Positions 9,366 to 18,408 of a DNA stretch of 64,000 nt are shown piece after piece; the stretch's first letter is position 1; each line of letters opens with the position of its first letter. Origin of the DNA: Amphritea atlantica (GTDB lineage: Bacteria; Pseudomonadota; Gammaproteobacteria; Pseudomonadales; Balneatricaceae); NCBI RefSeq assembly GCF_018860855.1, contig NZ_JAHKQE010000044.1, forward strand, positions 1-64,000, written 5' to 3'. The notes under the pieces were generated by a model. The model was not told where the DNA came from. It was given only the letters and a program-made list of their open reading frames with translations, and made no database searches. Made by a program: the position numbers and the translations under genes.

Positions 9366-9470
9366 AGGTACATTGCCGCGTCGTTTGCATTTTTTAATCG
9401 CCTCACGCGCAATCGCCTTACACACAGCTGATAAGTTAAGTGTGTTATTAGCAATCAATGGAGACGTAAC

Positions 9471-9674
9471 ATGAACTCAAACCCTACTGTGCTTCCTAAA
9501 TGGGTTAAATCCTGCCTATACACAAAGATCTCTGGGCTAACCGTTGATGCCCTAAAGGGAAAAAGGGTCAGTGGAGCTTGGCAAGAAGGTCTGCACTGGC
9601 AAAAAGCACCTGATGGCAATATCTACTATAACTGGCAAGCCATTGATAAGTGGATTGAAAATGGCAACCCATAA
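9471..9674 (+). CDS. Excisionase-like protein (DUF1233/Xis type)
   Basis: A 67-residue protein that resembles the small phage excisionases of the DUF1233 family. It has a winged-helix-like pattern (VLPKWVKSCLYTKISGLTVD), then EGLHWQKAPDGNIYYNWQAI and DKWIENGNP. Such proteins bend DNA at attachment sites and bias the neighbouring integrase towards excision. The start at 9471 is supported by TGGAGACG eight bases upstream. The gene overlaps the integrase start by 14 bp, so the two are coupled. Presence of both suggests that the island could still excise. Confidence 0.72.
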   Translation: MNSNPTVLPKWVKSCLYTKISGLTVDALKGKRVSGAWQEGLHWQKAPDGNIYYNWQAIDKWIENGNP

Positions 9675-10914
9675 TCAACCAACAGGAATTGAGGTTCGTG
9701 CTGACACGATACGTATCACATTTACGTATCGTGGTCAGCGCTGCCGAGAATCCCTAAAAGGACTCAAGGTTACAAAAGCGAATATTAAGTTTGCCGCCAA
9801 TAAACGTGCAAGTATTCTTCACGATATAGCCATCGGCAGCTTTGATTATGCTGAACACTTTCCCGATTCACCTAAAGCAAGGTTGTTCTCTGGCCGTGCC
9901 AATGAAAGACGACTCGTCAAAGATGCCATTAAGCATTGGCTGGCCATTAAAGAAGCCACCTTAGCGCACAGCACCTTTGTCAATTATCGATCAAAAGCCA
10001 ACACACATATTCTGCCGGCCTTCGGTCACCGCCCTATCCGCTCTATTACTAAAACAGAGGTTGAGCAATGGGCGGCGGTCTATCTGAACAACCTTAAAAA
10101 TAAAACCATTAATGAAGTAATGATCGTGTTTAGAGGCATTTTTAAAGATGCTGTAGCCGATGGCGTTATTACCACCAATCCACTCTCACTCATTGAAAAC
10201 CGCAAGGTAATGAAGCAGGAGCCCGATCCTTTTCTTAAATCTGAGATTACCAAGATACTCTCAACCCCAACCCAGCGTTATCAGGAAGTCACTATGATGA
10301 AGTTTGCTTTCTGGACCGGCGTGCGCGTCTCGGAACTCATTGCGCTCGGTTGGGATGATATAGATTTCGATAGAGGCGTTGCCAAAATACGCCGAGCGCG
10401 GGTTAAAGGCTATTTCAAAGTGCCTAAAACTCGCGGTTCGGTGCGTGAAGTCGAGCTGTTAAAACCGGCACTTGAAGCGCTACAGGAGCAACAACCACAT
10501 ACCTATCAAACCCCGCCCGAGGAGATTCAAGTGACTCAGGAAGATAATCGTACCGTGAATAACGAAATCTGGCGCCCCATCTGGAGAAATAGCCAATCCG
10601 GTGTACCGCATGTGAGTGATGGTACCGTGCGCGACCGATTCTGGAAGCACCATTTGATCAAAGCGGGAGTACGCTATCGCGGCCCTAACCATGCACGACA
10701 TACATTTGCATCGCAGCTATTATCAACAGGTATGATATCGAAAGATTGGATCGCGCAACAAATGGGACATACCAGCACTAAAATGCTAGATGATCACTAT
10801 GCTAAATGGATACCAGAGGATGCTCCGCCGATGGCGAATATGATTAACAAGATAATGGGGTTTTCAAATCAGACTGCCCCACAGATGCCCCAAAAAAAGA
10901 AAGAAACACTGTAA
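9661..10914 (+). CDS. Tyrosine recombinase (site-specific integrase)
   Basis: A tyrosine integrase of 417 residues from the ATG at 9661. The longer frame opening at 9571 would run through the excisionase gene and adds nothing family-like. Residues 1-70 match the arm-type DNA-binding domain (GIEVRADTIRITFTYRGQR), followed by a SAM-like core-binding domain (about 80-180). The catalytic domain has all expected residues: Arg in WTGVRVSELIALGW, Lys in KVPKTRGSVREVEL, HARHTF (HxxR), His in QQMGHTSTK and Tyr in DDHYAKW. It ends 24 bp before the 3' end of tRNA-Ser, the classic position for an integrase using a tRNA as attachment site. It looks functional. Confidence 0.93.
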   Translation: MATHNQPTGIEVRADTIRITFTYRGQRCRESLKGLKVTKANIKFAANKRASILHDIAIGSFDYAEHFPDSPKARLFSGRANERRLVKDAIKHWLAIKEATLAHSTFVNYRSKANTHILPAFGHRPIRSITKTEVEQWAAVYLNNLKNKTINEVMIVFRGIFKDAVADGVITTNPLSLIENRKVMKQEPDPFLKSEITKILSTPTQRYQEVTMMKFAFWTGVRVSELIALGWDDIDFDRGVAKIRRARVKGYFKVPKTRGSVREVELLKPALEALQEQQPHTYQTPPEEIQVTQEDNRTVNNEIWRPIWRNSQSGVPHVSDGTVRDRFWKHHLIKAGVRYRGPNHARHTFASQLLSTGMISKDWIAQQMGHTSTKMLDDHYAKWIPEDAPPMANMINKIMGFSNQTAPQMPQKKKETL

Positions 10915-10938
10915 GTCATTGAAATATAAGATAAAAAA

Positions 10939-11026
10939 TGGCGGTGAGGGAGGGATTCGAACCCTCGATACCTTGCGGTATACACACTTTCCAGGCGTGC
11001 TCCTTCGGCCACTCGGACACCTCACC
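10939..11026 (-). tRNA. tRNA-Ser (anticodon GGA)
   Basis: The minus strand gives an 88-nt class II tRNA with acceptor GGTGAGG/CCTCACC, discriminator G, encoded CCA, a long variable arm (GTATACCGCAAGGTATC) and T-loop GGTTCGAATCC-like sequence. The anticodon in CTGGAAAG is GGA. It is complete and is the probable integration target of the neighbouring integrase; the likely crossover region is the T-arm (10953-10966). Confidence 0.96.
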
Positions 11027-11281
11027 ACGTTTGATGTTTACACTCTGCTTGCTGTAAACGCTCTGAGAGCCGATCTCAGAGGTCGCGTACTTTAATAGAA
11101 ATCAGGGGTTAAATCAAACATATAGATGGCTTTTTAACGACTTTTTTCGGATTCCGTCAAAAACGAGCCTAGTGATGATAAACGAAGCAAAAAAGACATC
11201 CGCCGAGGAAGGGCTCCATCAGCGGGGTCTGTTTAGTGCTTTTAAAAACAAGGGACGGGACAAATCCCTCTAGGCGATTTA

Positions 11282-12484
11282 TTAGTCAGCCTGACGACGT
11301 AAAAATGCTGGGATATCCAGAAATTCCATATCATCGGTGCCGGTTTTACGTGAATCCGCAACAGGCTCTGACTCAACGACAGGGTTGTCCTGTGCACGTA
11401 CAGAGTCATTACGATTACGCATCACTGTCGGCAATTCTAACTGACTATAGTCGCTGACTTTCGTCGCTGCACGACGGGAGCCGGCCACGGATGCGCCATT
11501 GCTAACAACCCGAATATCTTGTGGTTCAGCACTATCCAAGCCAGTTGCAACAACAGTCACTTTGATCTCATCGGTCATTTCAGGATCAATAACGGTACCG
11601 ATAACGACCGTAGCGCTATCAGAGGCAAACTCTTCGATCACCTGGCCCACATCACTAAATTCACCCAAGCCTAAATCCAGACCCGCCGTGATATTAACCA
11701 AGATACCGCGAGCGCCCATCAGATCGACATCTTCCAATAGCGGGCTACGAACAGCCGCTTCAGCCGCTTCGACGGCACGGTTTTCACCCCGAGCAGAGCC
11801 CGTACCCATCATCGATGTGCCCATTTCTGACATCACGGTGCGCACATCGGCGAAATCGACGTTGATCATGCCGGGACGGATAATCAGGTCAGAAATACCC
11901 TGTACCGCGCCTTTCAGCACATTATTAGCTTCATCAAACGCTTTCATCAGGGTGCAGTTTTTACCCAACACCTGTAGCAGTTTTTCGTTAGGCACGATAA
12001 TCAATGAGTCAACATGTTCAGACAACTCTTTGATCCCTTGCTCGGCGATCAACATGCGTTTCTTGCCTTCAAATGGGAATGGCTTAGTCACCACGGCAAC
12101 CGTCAAAATGCCGAGTTCTTTAGCCACTTCAGCCACAATTGGTGCCGCACCGGTACCTGTACCACCGCCCATACCCGCGGTAATAAAGACCATATCAGCA
12201 CCGCTAAGCATCTCGATGATCTGATCACGATCTTCGAGCGCCGCATCGCGACCGATATCGGGATTCGCGCCAGCCCCTAGCCCCTTAGTGATCTCGCCAC
12301 CAAGCTGCAGAACATTGCGTGAGCCCATATTATTCAGTGCCTGTGCATCGGTATTCGCACAGATAAATTCAACCCCGTCTACTTCTGACGAGACCATGTG
12401 TTGAACAGCGTTACCGCCGCCACCACCAACGCCAATCACCTTAATGACAGCGCTCTGTGCAATATTATTAACTAATTCAAACAT
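11282..12484 (-). CDS. ftsZ: Cell division GTPase FtsZ
   Basis: FtsZ is the tubulin-like GTPase that assembles the division ring at midcell. The start [10 protein letters not shown] at 12484 is chosen because CTGGAGGAAGGGAC lies just before it; a start nine codons upstream has no site. The 400-residue protein has the Rossmann glycines [13 protein letters not shown] (15-27), the tubulin signature GGGTGTG (106-112), the T7-loop region [11 protein letters not shown] and a C-terminal peptide [12 protein letters not shown], the anchor for FtsA and ZipA. It lies 136 bp downstream of ftsA. The usual downstream lpxC is absent; the tRNA-Ser and integrase follow instead. Confidence 0.97.
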   Translation of the reverse strand: MFELVNNIAQSAVIKVIGVGGGGGNAVQHMVSSEVDGVEFICANTDAQALNNMGSRNVLQLGGEITKGLGAGANPDIGRDAALEDRDQIIEMLSGADMVFITAGMGGGTGTGAAPIVAEVAKELGILTVAVVTKPFPFEGKKRMLIAEQGIKELSEHVDSLIIVPNEKLLQVLGKNCTLMKAFDEANNVLKGAVQGISDLIIRPGMINVDFADVRTVMSEMGTSMMGTGSARGENRAVEAAEAAVRSPLLEDVDLMGARGILVNITAGLDLGLGEFSDVGQVIEEFASDSATVVIGTVIDPEMTDEIKVTVVATGLDSAEPQDIRVVSNGASVAGSRRAATKVSDYSQLELPTVMRNRNDSVRAQDNPVVESEPVADSRKTGTDDMEFLDIPAFLRRQAD

Positions 12485-12620
12485 GTCCCTTCCTCCAGGT
12501 TCAGTGCCCAACCCGCACCTGTTGTATTGCGTATTATTACGTTCGATTTATTATCTATCACATCCTGTGAACATCTAGGTCTCAATTAGGCAGACCTTTA
12601 ACCTAGCACAGGAGCGCTTC

Positions 12621-13850
12621 TTAAAAATTCCCCTGAAACCAGGTTTTCATCCGTTTCAATATATGGGGTTGCTCACTGCTATCCTTAACAGGCACTGCTT
12701 CAGTCAGATGCTGATTATCCTGTTTGGCGTATTGCAGCAAACCAATGCCGGTGGCATAGATGGGACTATTCAGTATATCCCCCATCCCGCGCACACCTTT
12801 TGGCAAAGCTAACCGTACCGGCATATGAAAAATCTCTTCGGCCAACTCGACCGCGCCTTCCATCTTCGCCGTGCCGCCGGTCAGGACGATACCTGCCGCG
12901 ACTAAATCTTCAAATCCGCTGCGCCGCAACTCCGACTGTATCAATGTAAACAGTTCGTCATAGCGAGGTTCCACCACCTCTGCCAGTGCTTGGCGAGATA
13001 GGTCTCGAGAGGGTCTATCACCGACACTCGGCACCTTAATGGTATCGTCCGCACTCGCCAATTGAGCCAGTGCGCAAGCATACTTAATTTTAATCTCTTC
13101 TGCGTACGGTGTCGGTGTGCGTAACGCCATGGCGATATCATTGGTCACCTGATCGCCAGCAATCGGGATAACCGCTGTATGTCGAATAGAGCCGCCGGTA
13201 AAGATAGCGATATCCGTCGTGCCGCCCCCCATATCGACCATGCAAACACCGAGTTCTTTTTCATCTTCCGTCAATACGGAAAAACTAGATGCTAACTGCT
13301 CTAACACCGAGTTATCCACCGCTAAACCGCAGCGTTGGACGCATTTTTCAATATTCTGTACCGCGTTCACCGCACCAGTGACCAGATGAACCTTGGCTTC
13401 CAAGCGTACACCGGACATACCTAGTGGCTCGCGGATACCTTCCTGATTATCGATCACATATTCTTGCGGCAGGATATGCAGAATCTTTTGATCAGCGGGT
13501 ATGGCCACGGCTCGGGCAGCATCGATGACCCGATCTAAGTCATGCTCCATCACTTCACCCTCGCGAACCGCAACAATGCCGTGAGAGTTCATACTTCTAA
13601 TATGGCTACCCGCAATACCCACCGTCACCGAATGAATCTTGCAACCGGCCATCAGTTCGGCTTCTTCCACCGCCCGTTGAATGGAATGTACCGTAGATTC
13701 AATATTCACCACGACGCCCCGCTTGAGGCCGCGGGATTCATGGGAGCCAATGCCAACGATATCGATCGTGCCGTCTAGGCCAACCTCGCCTACCAGACAC
13801 ACCACTTTCGAGGTGCCTATATCCAGAGCTACGATCATATTGCTCGCCAT
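12621..13850 (-). CDS. ftsA: Cell division actin-like protein FtsA
   Basis: FtsA is the actin-like ATPase that ties FtsZ filaments to the membrane and recruits later division proteins. The 409-residue protein opens with the phosphate-1 motif VALDIGTSKVVCLVGEV. It contains MVDMGGGTTDIAIF (phosphate 2) and VLTGGTAKMEG (adenosine motif), and ends in an amphipathic helix HILKRMKTWFQGNF that acts as membrane anchor in the family. The 1C subdomain region (about 85-165) is intact. No strong ribosome-binding site separates the two nearby in-frame ATGs (Met1 and Met5). Normally ftsQ lies just upstream; here a 598-bp AT-rich gap is found instead. Confidence 0.97.
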   Translation of the reverse strand: MASNMIVALDIGTSKVVCLVGEVGLDGTIDIVGIGSHESRGLKRGVVVNIESTVHSIQRAVEEAELMAGCKIHSVTVGIAGSHIRSMNSHGIVAVREGEVMEHDLDRVIDAARAVAIPADQKILHILPQEYVIDNQEGIREPLGMSGVRLEAKVHLVTGAVNAVQNIEKCVQRCGLAVDNSVLEQLASSFSVLTEDEKELGVCMVDMGGGTTDIAIFTGGSIRHTAVIPIAGDQVTNDIAMALRTPTPYAEEIKIKYACALAQLASADDTIKVPSVGDRPSRDLSRQALAEVVEPRYDELFTLIQSELRRSGFEDLVAAGIVLTGGTAKMEGAVELAEEIFHMPVRLALPKGVRGMGDILNSPIYATGIGLLQYAKQDNQHLTEAVPVKDSSEQPHILKRMKTWFQGNF

Positions 13851-14448
13851 TGCTATATCCAGTTACATTTTAAAATCTGTTGTTCTGTTACAGAACAGAC
13901 TCAAGTTATCAGGCTGATGTTTATAACCGTCCTGAACAGTATTCAACCAACTCCGGTTTTTTTTGGCCCGGTTAAACCATTCTTTTTACAACGGTCGCCA
14001 TTATTGTTATCTACAACAAAAAATAAACCCAACAATGACTAAAAATGAGTATTTTCTTACGAATAAATTCACAACAACAAAATACCAGCCATAAAAACGG
14101 TCTATTTATCTATATCGGCAGTCTTATGACAACTTTAGTAGCAAAAACCTTGCTACAACGGCTATTTCAGCAAATATAGCACTTATTAGACAACCTCTCT
14201 ATTTTTATCATAGATCGCCTCTTTTTTGTACAAAAAATATACAAAAATCAAAATTAAGTTTTGATCAAAAACATAGCAATCATTATTTAATCTTGATGAT
14301 TTTAAGAATTTTCAATATTTAATATTGACGATTTAGAGAAATTTCAAAATTAAGTTTTGATTTTTCAACAGAAATCAAAATAACATTTTGATATAAAACC
14401 AAGTGCTAACAATGACGATATAAACTCGGATTTAATAGCTCAACACTA
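13851..14448. other. 598-bp AT-rich gene-free region upstream of ftsA
   Basis: No reading frame of useful length and no ftsQ remnant is seen on either strand. The region is far more AT-rich than its surroundings. It contains TTTTTTGTACAAAAAA (a perfect palindrome, 14222-14237), a DnaA-box-like TTATCTACA (14007-14015, one mismatch to TTATCCACA) and the five-palindrome array at 14248-14391. It is probably the ftsA promoter and control region, but the array suggests something more. Confidence 0.6.
14248..14391. repeat. Array of five 17-bp palindromic sites at 31-32-bp spacing
   Basis: TCAAAATTAAGTTTTGA occurs at 14248 and, identically, at 14344. TCAATATTTAATATTGA (perfect palindrome) lies at 14312, TCAAAATAACATTTTGA at 14375 and a weaker TCATTATTTAATCTTGA at 14280. 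Starts are 32, 32, 32 and 31 bp apart, close to three helical turns, so all sites face the same side of the DNA. The consensus is TCAA-N9-TTGA and the 14-15-nt spacers are unrelated. This looks like a cooperative operator or iteron array. It lies about 400-540 bp upstream of ftsA and just past the end of the cyclotransferase-like gene. No cognate protein is evident nearby. Confidence 0.75.
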
Positions 14449-15111
14449 TCACTCATTACCTGTGCGGTAGTTATAACCCGTATTAACGTTGCGCCAATCC
14501 TGCAGTTCCTCAGACTGCTGTAGATAGGTTCTAATCGACGTTGTGCCATCAGCAAGAAAGCTGCTATCAAGAAAATTATCCAACACCGCTTGGCCCTGAG
14601 AAGCTACGGCTTGTAGGCAGAATGCCAGATAACGGGGAAACGGTAGAATATCATCACGCCAGAGAGGGCCATGATAAAAAGCTCCAACTCGGCGCTCATA
14701 CTCCTGCGGAGTAATACACTTATTCAGCCGGTAATCGAGATCATTATAAGCGGTACACATGCGTCCCACACGGGGCTCTGCAGGATTTATCAAACCATCA
14801 AGCCGAGAGGTCTTTACTTCGACCCACCGAAATCGGTGTTCCCGTTCATAAAGCGCAGTAAAGTCATCGACCGAACACTCAAACTGGCTGCAGATAATCT
14901 CTCCGGTTTTTACGGCCTGTGTAGAACAGGATGCTAATTGTAGGCTCGCGGGGTCGGCACCAAAGCGACTGATAAAAACGACACCGACTTTATTAAAAAT
15001 ACGCCGATAACCGGGCACCCGCACTAGCCGAAAATTTTGCAGCGCAGGCACGGTTTGCAAAGCCGACCGCTCGGATAAGAGCGAGCCATAACCCACCACC
15101 GACATCATCAC
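14449..15111 (-). CDS. Gamma-glutamylcyclotransferase-fold protein
   Basis: A 220-residue protein with the cyclotransferase (GGCT/BtrG-like) hallmark VVGYGSLLSERS at the N terminus. A glutamate in EREHRFRWVEV is placed where the family has its catalytic acid. Family members cyclise gamma-glutamyl groups, for instance in glutathione turnover, but the substrate here cannot be told from sequence. The remainder (RMCTAYNDLDYRLNKC, FPRYLAFCLQAV) is not diagnostic. Its start overlaps the rmuC stop by 4 bp (ATGA), so it is translationally coupled to rmuC. It ends 57 bp before the palindrome array. Confidence 0.7.
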   Translation of the reverse strand: MMMSVVGYGSLLSERSALQTVPALQNFRLVRVPGYRRIFNKVGVVFISRFGADPASLQLASCSTQAVKTGEIICSQFECSVDDFTALYEREHRFRWVEVKTSRLDGLINPAEPRVGRMCTAYNDLDYRLNKCITPQEYERRVGAFYHGPLWRDDILPFPRYLAFCLQAVASQGQAVLDNFLDSSFLADGTTSIRTYLQQSEELQDWRNVNTGYNYRTGNE

Positions 15112-16628
15112 TCAAGAATTTCCAACTGTTCAGCATCGGGATCAGAATCGAGGGCTTTATCGGCCAGCTTTTTATCCAACGCTTTCTTACTCTTAACCCC
15201 AAGTTTCTGCAGTGAAGCTGCTTGGCTAACCAAATTACCCCGTCCAGTGCTGAGCCGTTTATGGGCCGTTTCATAGGCTGCCTGTGTACGCCCCAAGTGA
15301 CGCCCCACATCATCTAACGATTCCACAAAACCAACAAACTTATCATGCAGCTCACCACCCCGTTGGGCGATCTCTTGAGCGAAACGGTTTTGTCGTTCAT
15401 AGCGCCAAATATTATTGATGGTGCGCAGCGTCACTAACAGGGTTGAAGGGCTGACTAAAATAATATTGCGTTCATAAGCGAAGCTGAAAAGCTCTTTATC
15501 CTGTTGCAGCGCCAGCAAAAAAGCCCCTTCCACAGGGATAAACATCAAAACAAAATCTAAGGAGCGCACCCCTTCGAGGCTTTGGTAAGCTTTATCACTT
15601 AAGCCTCGTACATGGTTGCGAATGGATTGCAGATGCGCGGCTAATGCCTGCTCCTGCACCCGGGCCTCATCGCTGGAACAATATTTTTCATAGGCCGTTA
15701 GTGACACCTTAGCATCGACAATGACATCTTTATCATCCGGTAAACGGATAATCACATCGGGCATATAACGCTGCCCCTCTTCGTTCAGAGAGACCTGTGT
15801 TTCGTATTCATACCCTTTGCGCAGCCCCGATTGTTCCAATACCCGTTCAAGGATAACTTCGCCCCAGTTCCCCTGGGTTTTACTTTCACCTTTAAGGGCA
15901 TTGGTTAGATTGACCGCATCGGCACTCATTTGCTGATTTAACTCCTTCAGCTGGGTAATCTGCTCATATAACGAACGCCGATCTTTAGCTTCTTTGTCGT
16001 AAACATCATCAACACGCCGTTTAAACTCGCCAAGCTGATCTCTTAAAGGCGTCAGCAAAGAGCCAAGAGAATCTTTATTAGCAGTGGTGAATTTAGCCGA
16101 TTTCTCTTCGAAGATTTTATTCGCTAGATTCTGAAATTCACTTTTCAGCTGATCCCGCGCTTCGGTGAGCAACTGTAGCTTTTCAGATTGCGATTCTCGC
16201 TCGCTTTCAAGCCGACTTTCTAATTCTGCAATTCGAGCCTGCCGTTGACTCAGTAAGCGCTGCAGATTATCCACCTGCTCATGTTGTTCGGCCAACTCAT
16301 CGTCTTGATGGTACTTTTGCGCTTCAACCTGTTGCAGCCGCACTTGATCTAACTCTAACTCTCGTACTCTGGCTCGACTCTGTTGTTGCTCTCGCTCAAG
16401 CAACTGGGCGCGTTCAGCCGAGCTATTCAGTTCAACCTGAAGACGCTCAAGTTGCTCCTGGGCTTTAAGTCTCTCGGTTTCGTAAGCCTGTAACTGCTGA
16501 TTAAAAAGTCCTTTGAGTTTCACTTTGTTTAACTGAAACAACAGCACACCCAAGAATAAGCCAAACCCGAGGCCAATAATCGCAGTGACCAAGGGATCGT
16601 TGAGTAATGCAGTGAGAGTCGGTGCCAT
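15108..16628 (-). CDS. rmuC: DNA recombination protein RmuC
   Basis: RmuC is an inner-membrane-anchored, nuclease-like protein that limits inversions at short inverted repeats in E. coli. The 506-residue protein has one N-terminal membrane segment (about 13-32), a long coiled coil (about 35-210, rich in Glu, Gln and Arg) and the RmuC domain (about 230-440). That domain contains GNWGEVILERVLEQSGL and the PD-(D/E)xK-like YMPDVIIRLPDDKDVIVDAK. The tail is charged. It follows a small membrane protein gene by 35 bp and overlaps the cyclotransferase-like gene, so the three probably form one transcript. Confidence 0.94.
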   Translation of the reverse strand: MAPTLTALLNDPLVTAIIGLGFGLFLGVLLFQLNKVKLKGLFNQQLQAYETERLKAQEQLERLQVELNSSAERAQLLEREQQQSRARVRELELDQVRLQQVEAQKYHQDDELAEQHEQVDNLQRLLSQRQARIAELESRLESERESQSEKLQLLTEARDQLKSEFQNLANKIFEEKSAKFTTANKDSLGSLLTPLRDQLGEFKRRVDDVYDKEAKDRRSLYEQITQLKELNQQMSADAVNLTNALKGESKTQGNWGEVILERVLEQSGLRKGYEYETQVSLNEEGQRYMPDVIIRLPDDKDVIVDAKVSLTAYEKYCSSDEARVQEQALAAHLQSIRNHVRGLSDKAYQSLEGVRSLDFVLMFIPVEGAFLLALQQDKELFSFAYERNIILVSPSTLLVTLRTINNIWRYERQNRFAQEIAQRGGELHDKFVGFVESLDDVGRHLGRTQAAYETAHKRLSTGRGNLVSQAASLQKLGVKSKKALDKKLADKALDSDPDAEQLEILE

Positions 16629-16663
16629 TGTTGCTCCTTAATAATCGGCGATGAGAAGCGGGT

Positions 16664-17014
16664 TTACCAAAAATAATACAACAGACCGGCAGACACGAGC
16701 GTCAGCGGCAACATAATAGACAGATTGAGCTTGTCACCGAACAGACGTTGAGTAATGCCCACTGAGATCGCTGGAAAAGAGATAAAGATACTACTCAGGG
16801 GTATCCACCATTCTAATAATCGAAAACCATAAGCCAGTGAGCCAATCAGCGTCAACGCCGCCACATTACCCGCCATAACAACCATCACAGCCCCGTTTCG
16901 ACTCTGCAGGAAAGCTGATTTCTCGGCCTCTGGTAATTTATTCAGTTGACCGGCGCTGAGTGCGGCAGACATTGATACAAAACCGGTAATAAGAAACAGG
17001 ATCAGGGGTTCCAA
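16664..17014 (-). CDS. Small integral membrane protein, unknown function
   Basis: A 116-residue protein with about four hydrophobic segments: 4-22, 43-62, 68-86 and 96-114. There are short charged loops (LNKLPEAEKSAFLQSRNG and QRLFGDKLN) between them. No catalytic motif or family name is recognised. It starts the minus-strand run that continues into rmuC. A 243-bp gap separates it from the divergent O-methyltransferase gene and probably holds promoters for both directions. Confidence 0.7.
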   Translation of the reverse strand: MEPLILFLITGFVSMSAALSAGQLNKLPEAEKSAFLQSRNGAVMVVMAGNVAALTLIGSLAYGFRLLEWWIPLSSIFISFPAISVGITQRLFGDKLNLSIMLPLTLVSAGLLYYFW

Positions 17015-17257
17015 AGGACTACTCCACTATGACAGATATTTAAGAAGCCCATTGTAAGGGATTTTTCCTCTTCAACCTATGGTCACGCGGTCCTGACAGT
17101 GGAAAAACAACTGATTAACAGCCTAGCGACAGCGTCACAATGCAATTATCCCTAAAGCCTCTGAAAGTGATATTATGCACCGCCTATTTTACTCCGCAGC
17201 GGATGGCATCGACGCCAGTAAGCTTCGGCCCTGACCCGCCATATTGAGAGACGCAGA

Positions 17258-17899
17258 ATGACCCAGTATCTGGTTGATGAAGCCATTGAAGATTACGCCT
17301 TTATCCATACCGGTGAAGAGCCGCCCCTACTTCGGGAGCTCATCGACCAAACCAACGAGAATATGGGCTGGCCACAGAAATTATCAGGCCGATTAGTGGG
17401 TCGCACGTTGAAGCTGCTCAGCGCTATCCACCAGCCTAAAGTCGCTTTAGAGATCGGTATGTTCACCGGTTATTCCGCCCTCTCGATTGCTGAAGGGATG
17501 CCCGATGACGGACGCCTCATCTGCTGCGAGACCAACCCTCGGGCGATTGAATTCGCGCAAACATTTTATGATCGCAGTGAGCACGGCCATAAAATTGAAG
17601 TCATCTTTGGCCGAGCACTGGAAACCATCGAGAAACTCGATCTCGAACTCGATTTCACCTTTATCGATGCCGATAAACGTAATTACCTCAACTATTACAA
17701 CCGCGTCAAAGAGATGACTCGTCCCGGTGGCCTGATCGTACTCGACAATGTGCTCTGGTCCGGTAAGGTGGTACAACCGGAATCTGACATCGATGATGTG
17801 TTGGTAGAAACGAACCGCGTTATCGCTGAAGACCCGAATGTGGAAAACGTTTTCCTTACTGTGCGTGATGGTCTCAACATTGTGCGCAAAATTCGCTAA
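17258..17899 (+). CDS. SAM-dependent O-methyltransferase (caffeoyl-CoA OMT-like)
   Basis: A 213-residue class I methyltransferase of the O-methyltransferase 3 family, similar in build to catechol and caffeoyl-CoA O-methyltransferases. It has the AdoMet motif VALEIGMFTGYSALSIAEGM (about 66-85), the acidic ribose-binding stretch RLICCETNPRAIEFA, and the metal-binding/catalytic FTFIDADKRNYLNYY (about 132-146) with GGLIVLDNVLWSGKV. It is probably cytosolic and metal dependent; the natural acceptor is unknown. It heads a plus-strand run that includes ydbH-ynbE-ydbL, with 33 bp to the next gene. Confidence 0.9.
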   Translation: MTQYLVDEAIEDYAFIHTGEEPPLLRELIDQTNENMGWPQKLSGRLVGRTLKLLSAIHQPKVALEIGMFTGYSALSIAEGMPDDGRLICCETNPRAIEFAQTFYDRSEHGHKIEVIFGRALETIEKLDLELDFTFIDADKRNYLNYYNRVKEMTRPGGLIVLDNVLWSGKVVQPESDIDDVLVETNRVIAEDPNVENVFLTVRDGLNIVRKIR

Positions 17900-17932
17900 T
17901 ACTGCCCTGAAAAAATAAATTCACAGGACACC

Positions 17933-18373
17933 ATGACTATGCGTTTTATCATTCGCACCGATGGCAGTGATGTCAGCGTTGAACATTCAGACCAACAACT
18001 AAGCCTAATGAATAAAGAGGCAACAGCGGTCAGCGCCACGGCAACAGAACAGCGGATAGATAGTGCTGACCAGCTACTCAGGCTTTATGTCGCAACGGAT
18101 CGTGACGCGTCACTGTATCCAGCGCTACAACAGCTTAGAAACTATTTTTTGAATGACCTTGATGCCATTGAATCCCCAGCAGAGATCTACGGTCTGATAC
18201 ACTGGCTATTGGGCGATCATGGTATTCGAACCGACGGCTCATCCCTAGAAGAAACCGCTGATCGACTCAGTGATATTGATATTGCCGCCGACAGTGATCA
18301 ATATACACAGGTCATTTTTCATCTGAAGGATGCGATCGACCGGCTCTACGAAATGGAACTGGATGATATTTAA
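17933..18373 (+). CDS. Hypothetical acidic cytoplasmic protein
   Basis: A 146-residue, strongly acidic protein without signal peptide or membrane segment. The second half is helical and aspartate-rich (LSDIDIAADSDQYTQV, DRLYEMELDDI). No family is recognised. The start is supported by ACAGGACACC directly before the ATG. It lies 33 bp after the methyltransferase and 35 bp before the ydbH-like gene, so it is very likely co-transcribed with the envelope genes. A role with YdbH would be guesswork. Confidence 0.65.
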   Translation: MTMRFIIRTDGSDVSVEHSDQQLSLMNKEATAVSATATEQRIDSADQLLRLYVATDRDASLYPALQQLRNYFLNDLDAIESPAEIYGLIHWLLGDHGIRTDGSSLEETADRLSDIDIAADSDQYTQVIFHLKDAIDRLYEMELDDI

Positions 18374-18408
18374 CTTAGATACGTATTAATCAACCCTAGG
18401 AGAACCGA

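Noticed and set aside
14248-14391. Mini-CRISPR with 17-bp repeats and 15-bp spacers
   Set aside because: Repeats are far too short, vary in sequence and are AT-rich palindromes; an operator or iteron array fits better.
13851-14448. Degenerate ftsQ upstream of ftsA
   Set aside because: No POTRA-like or membrane-anchor reading could be found in any frame; the region is AT-rich and non-coding.
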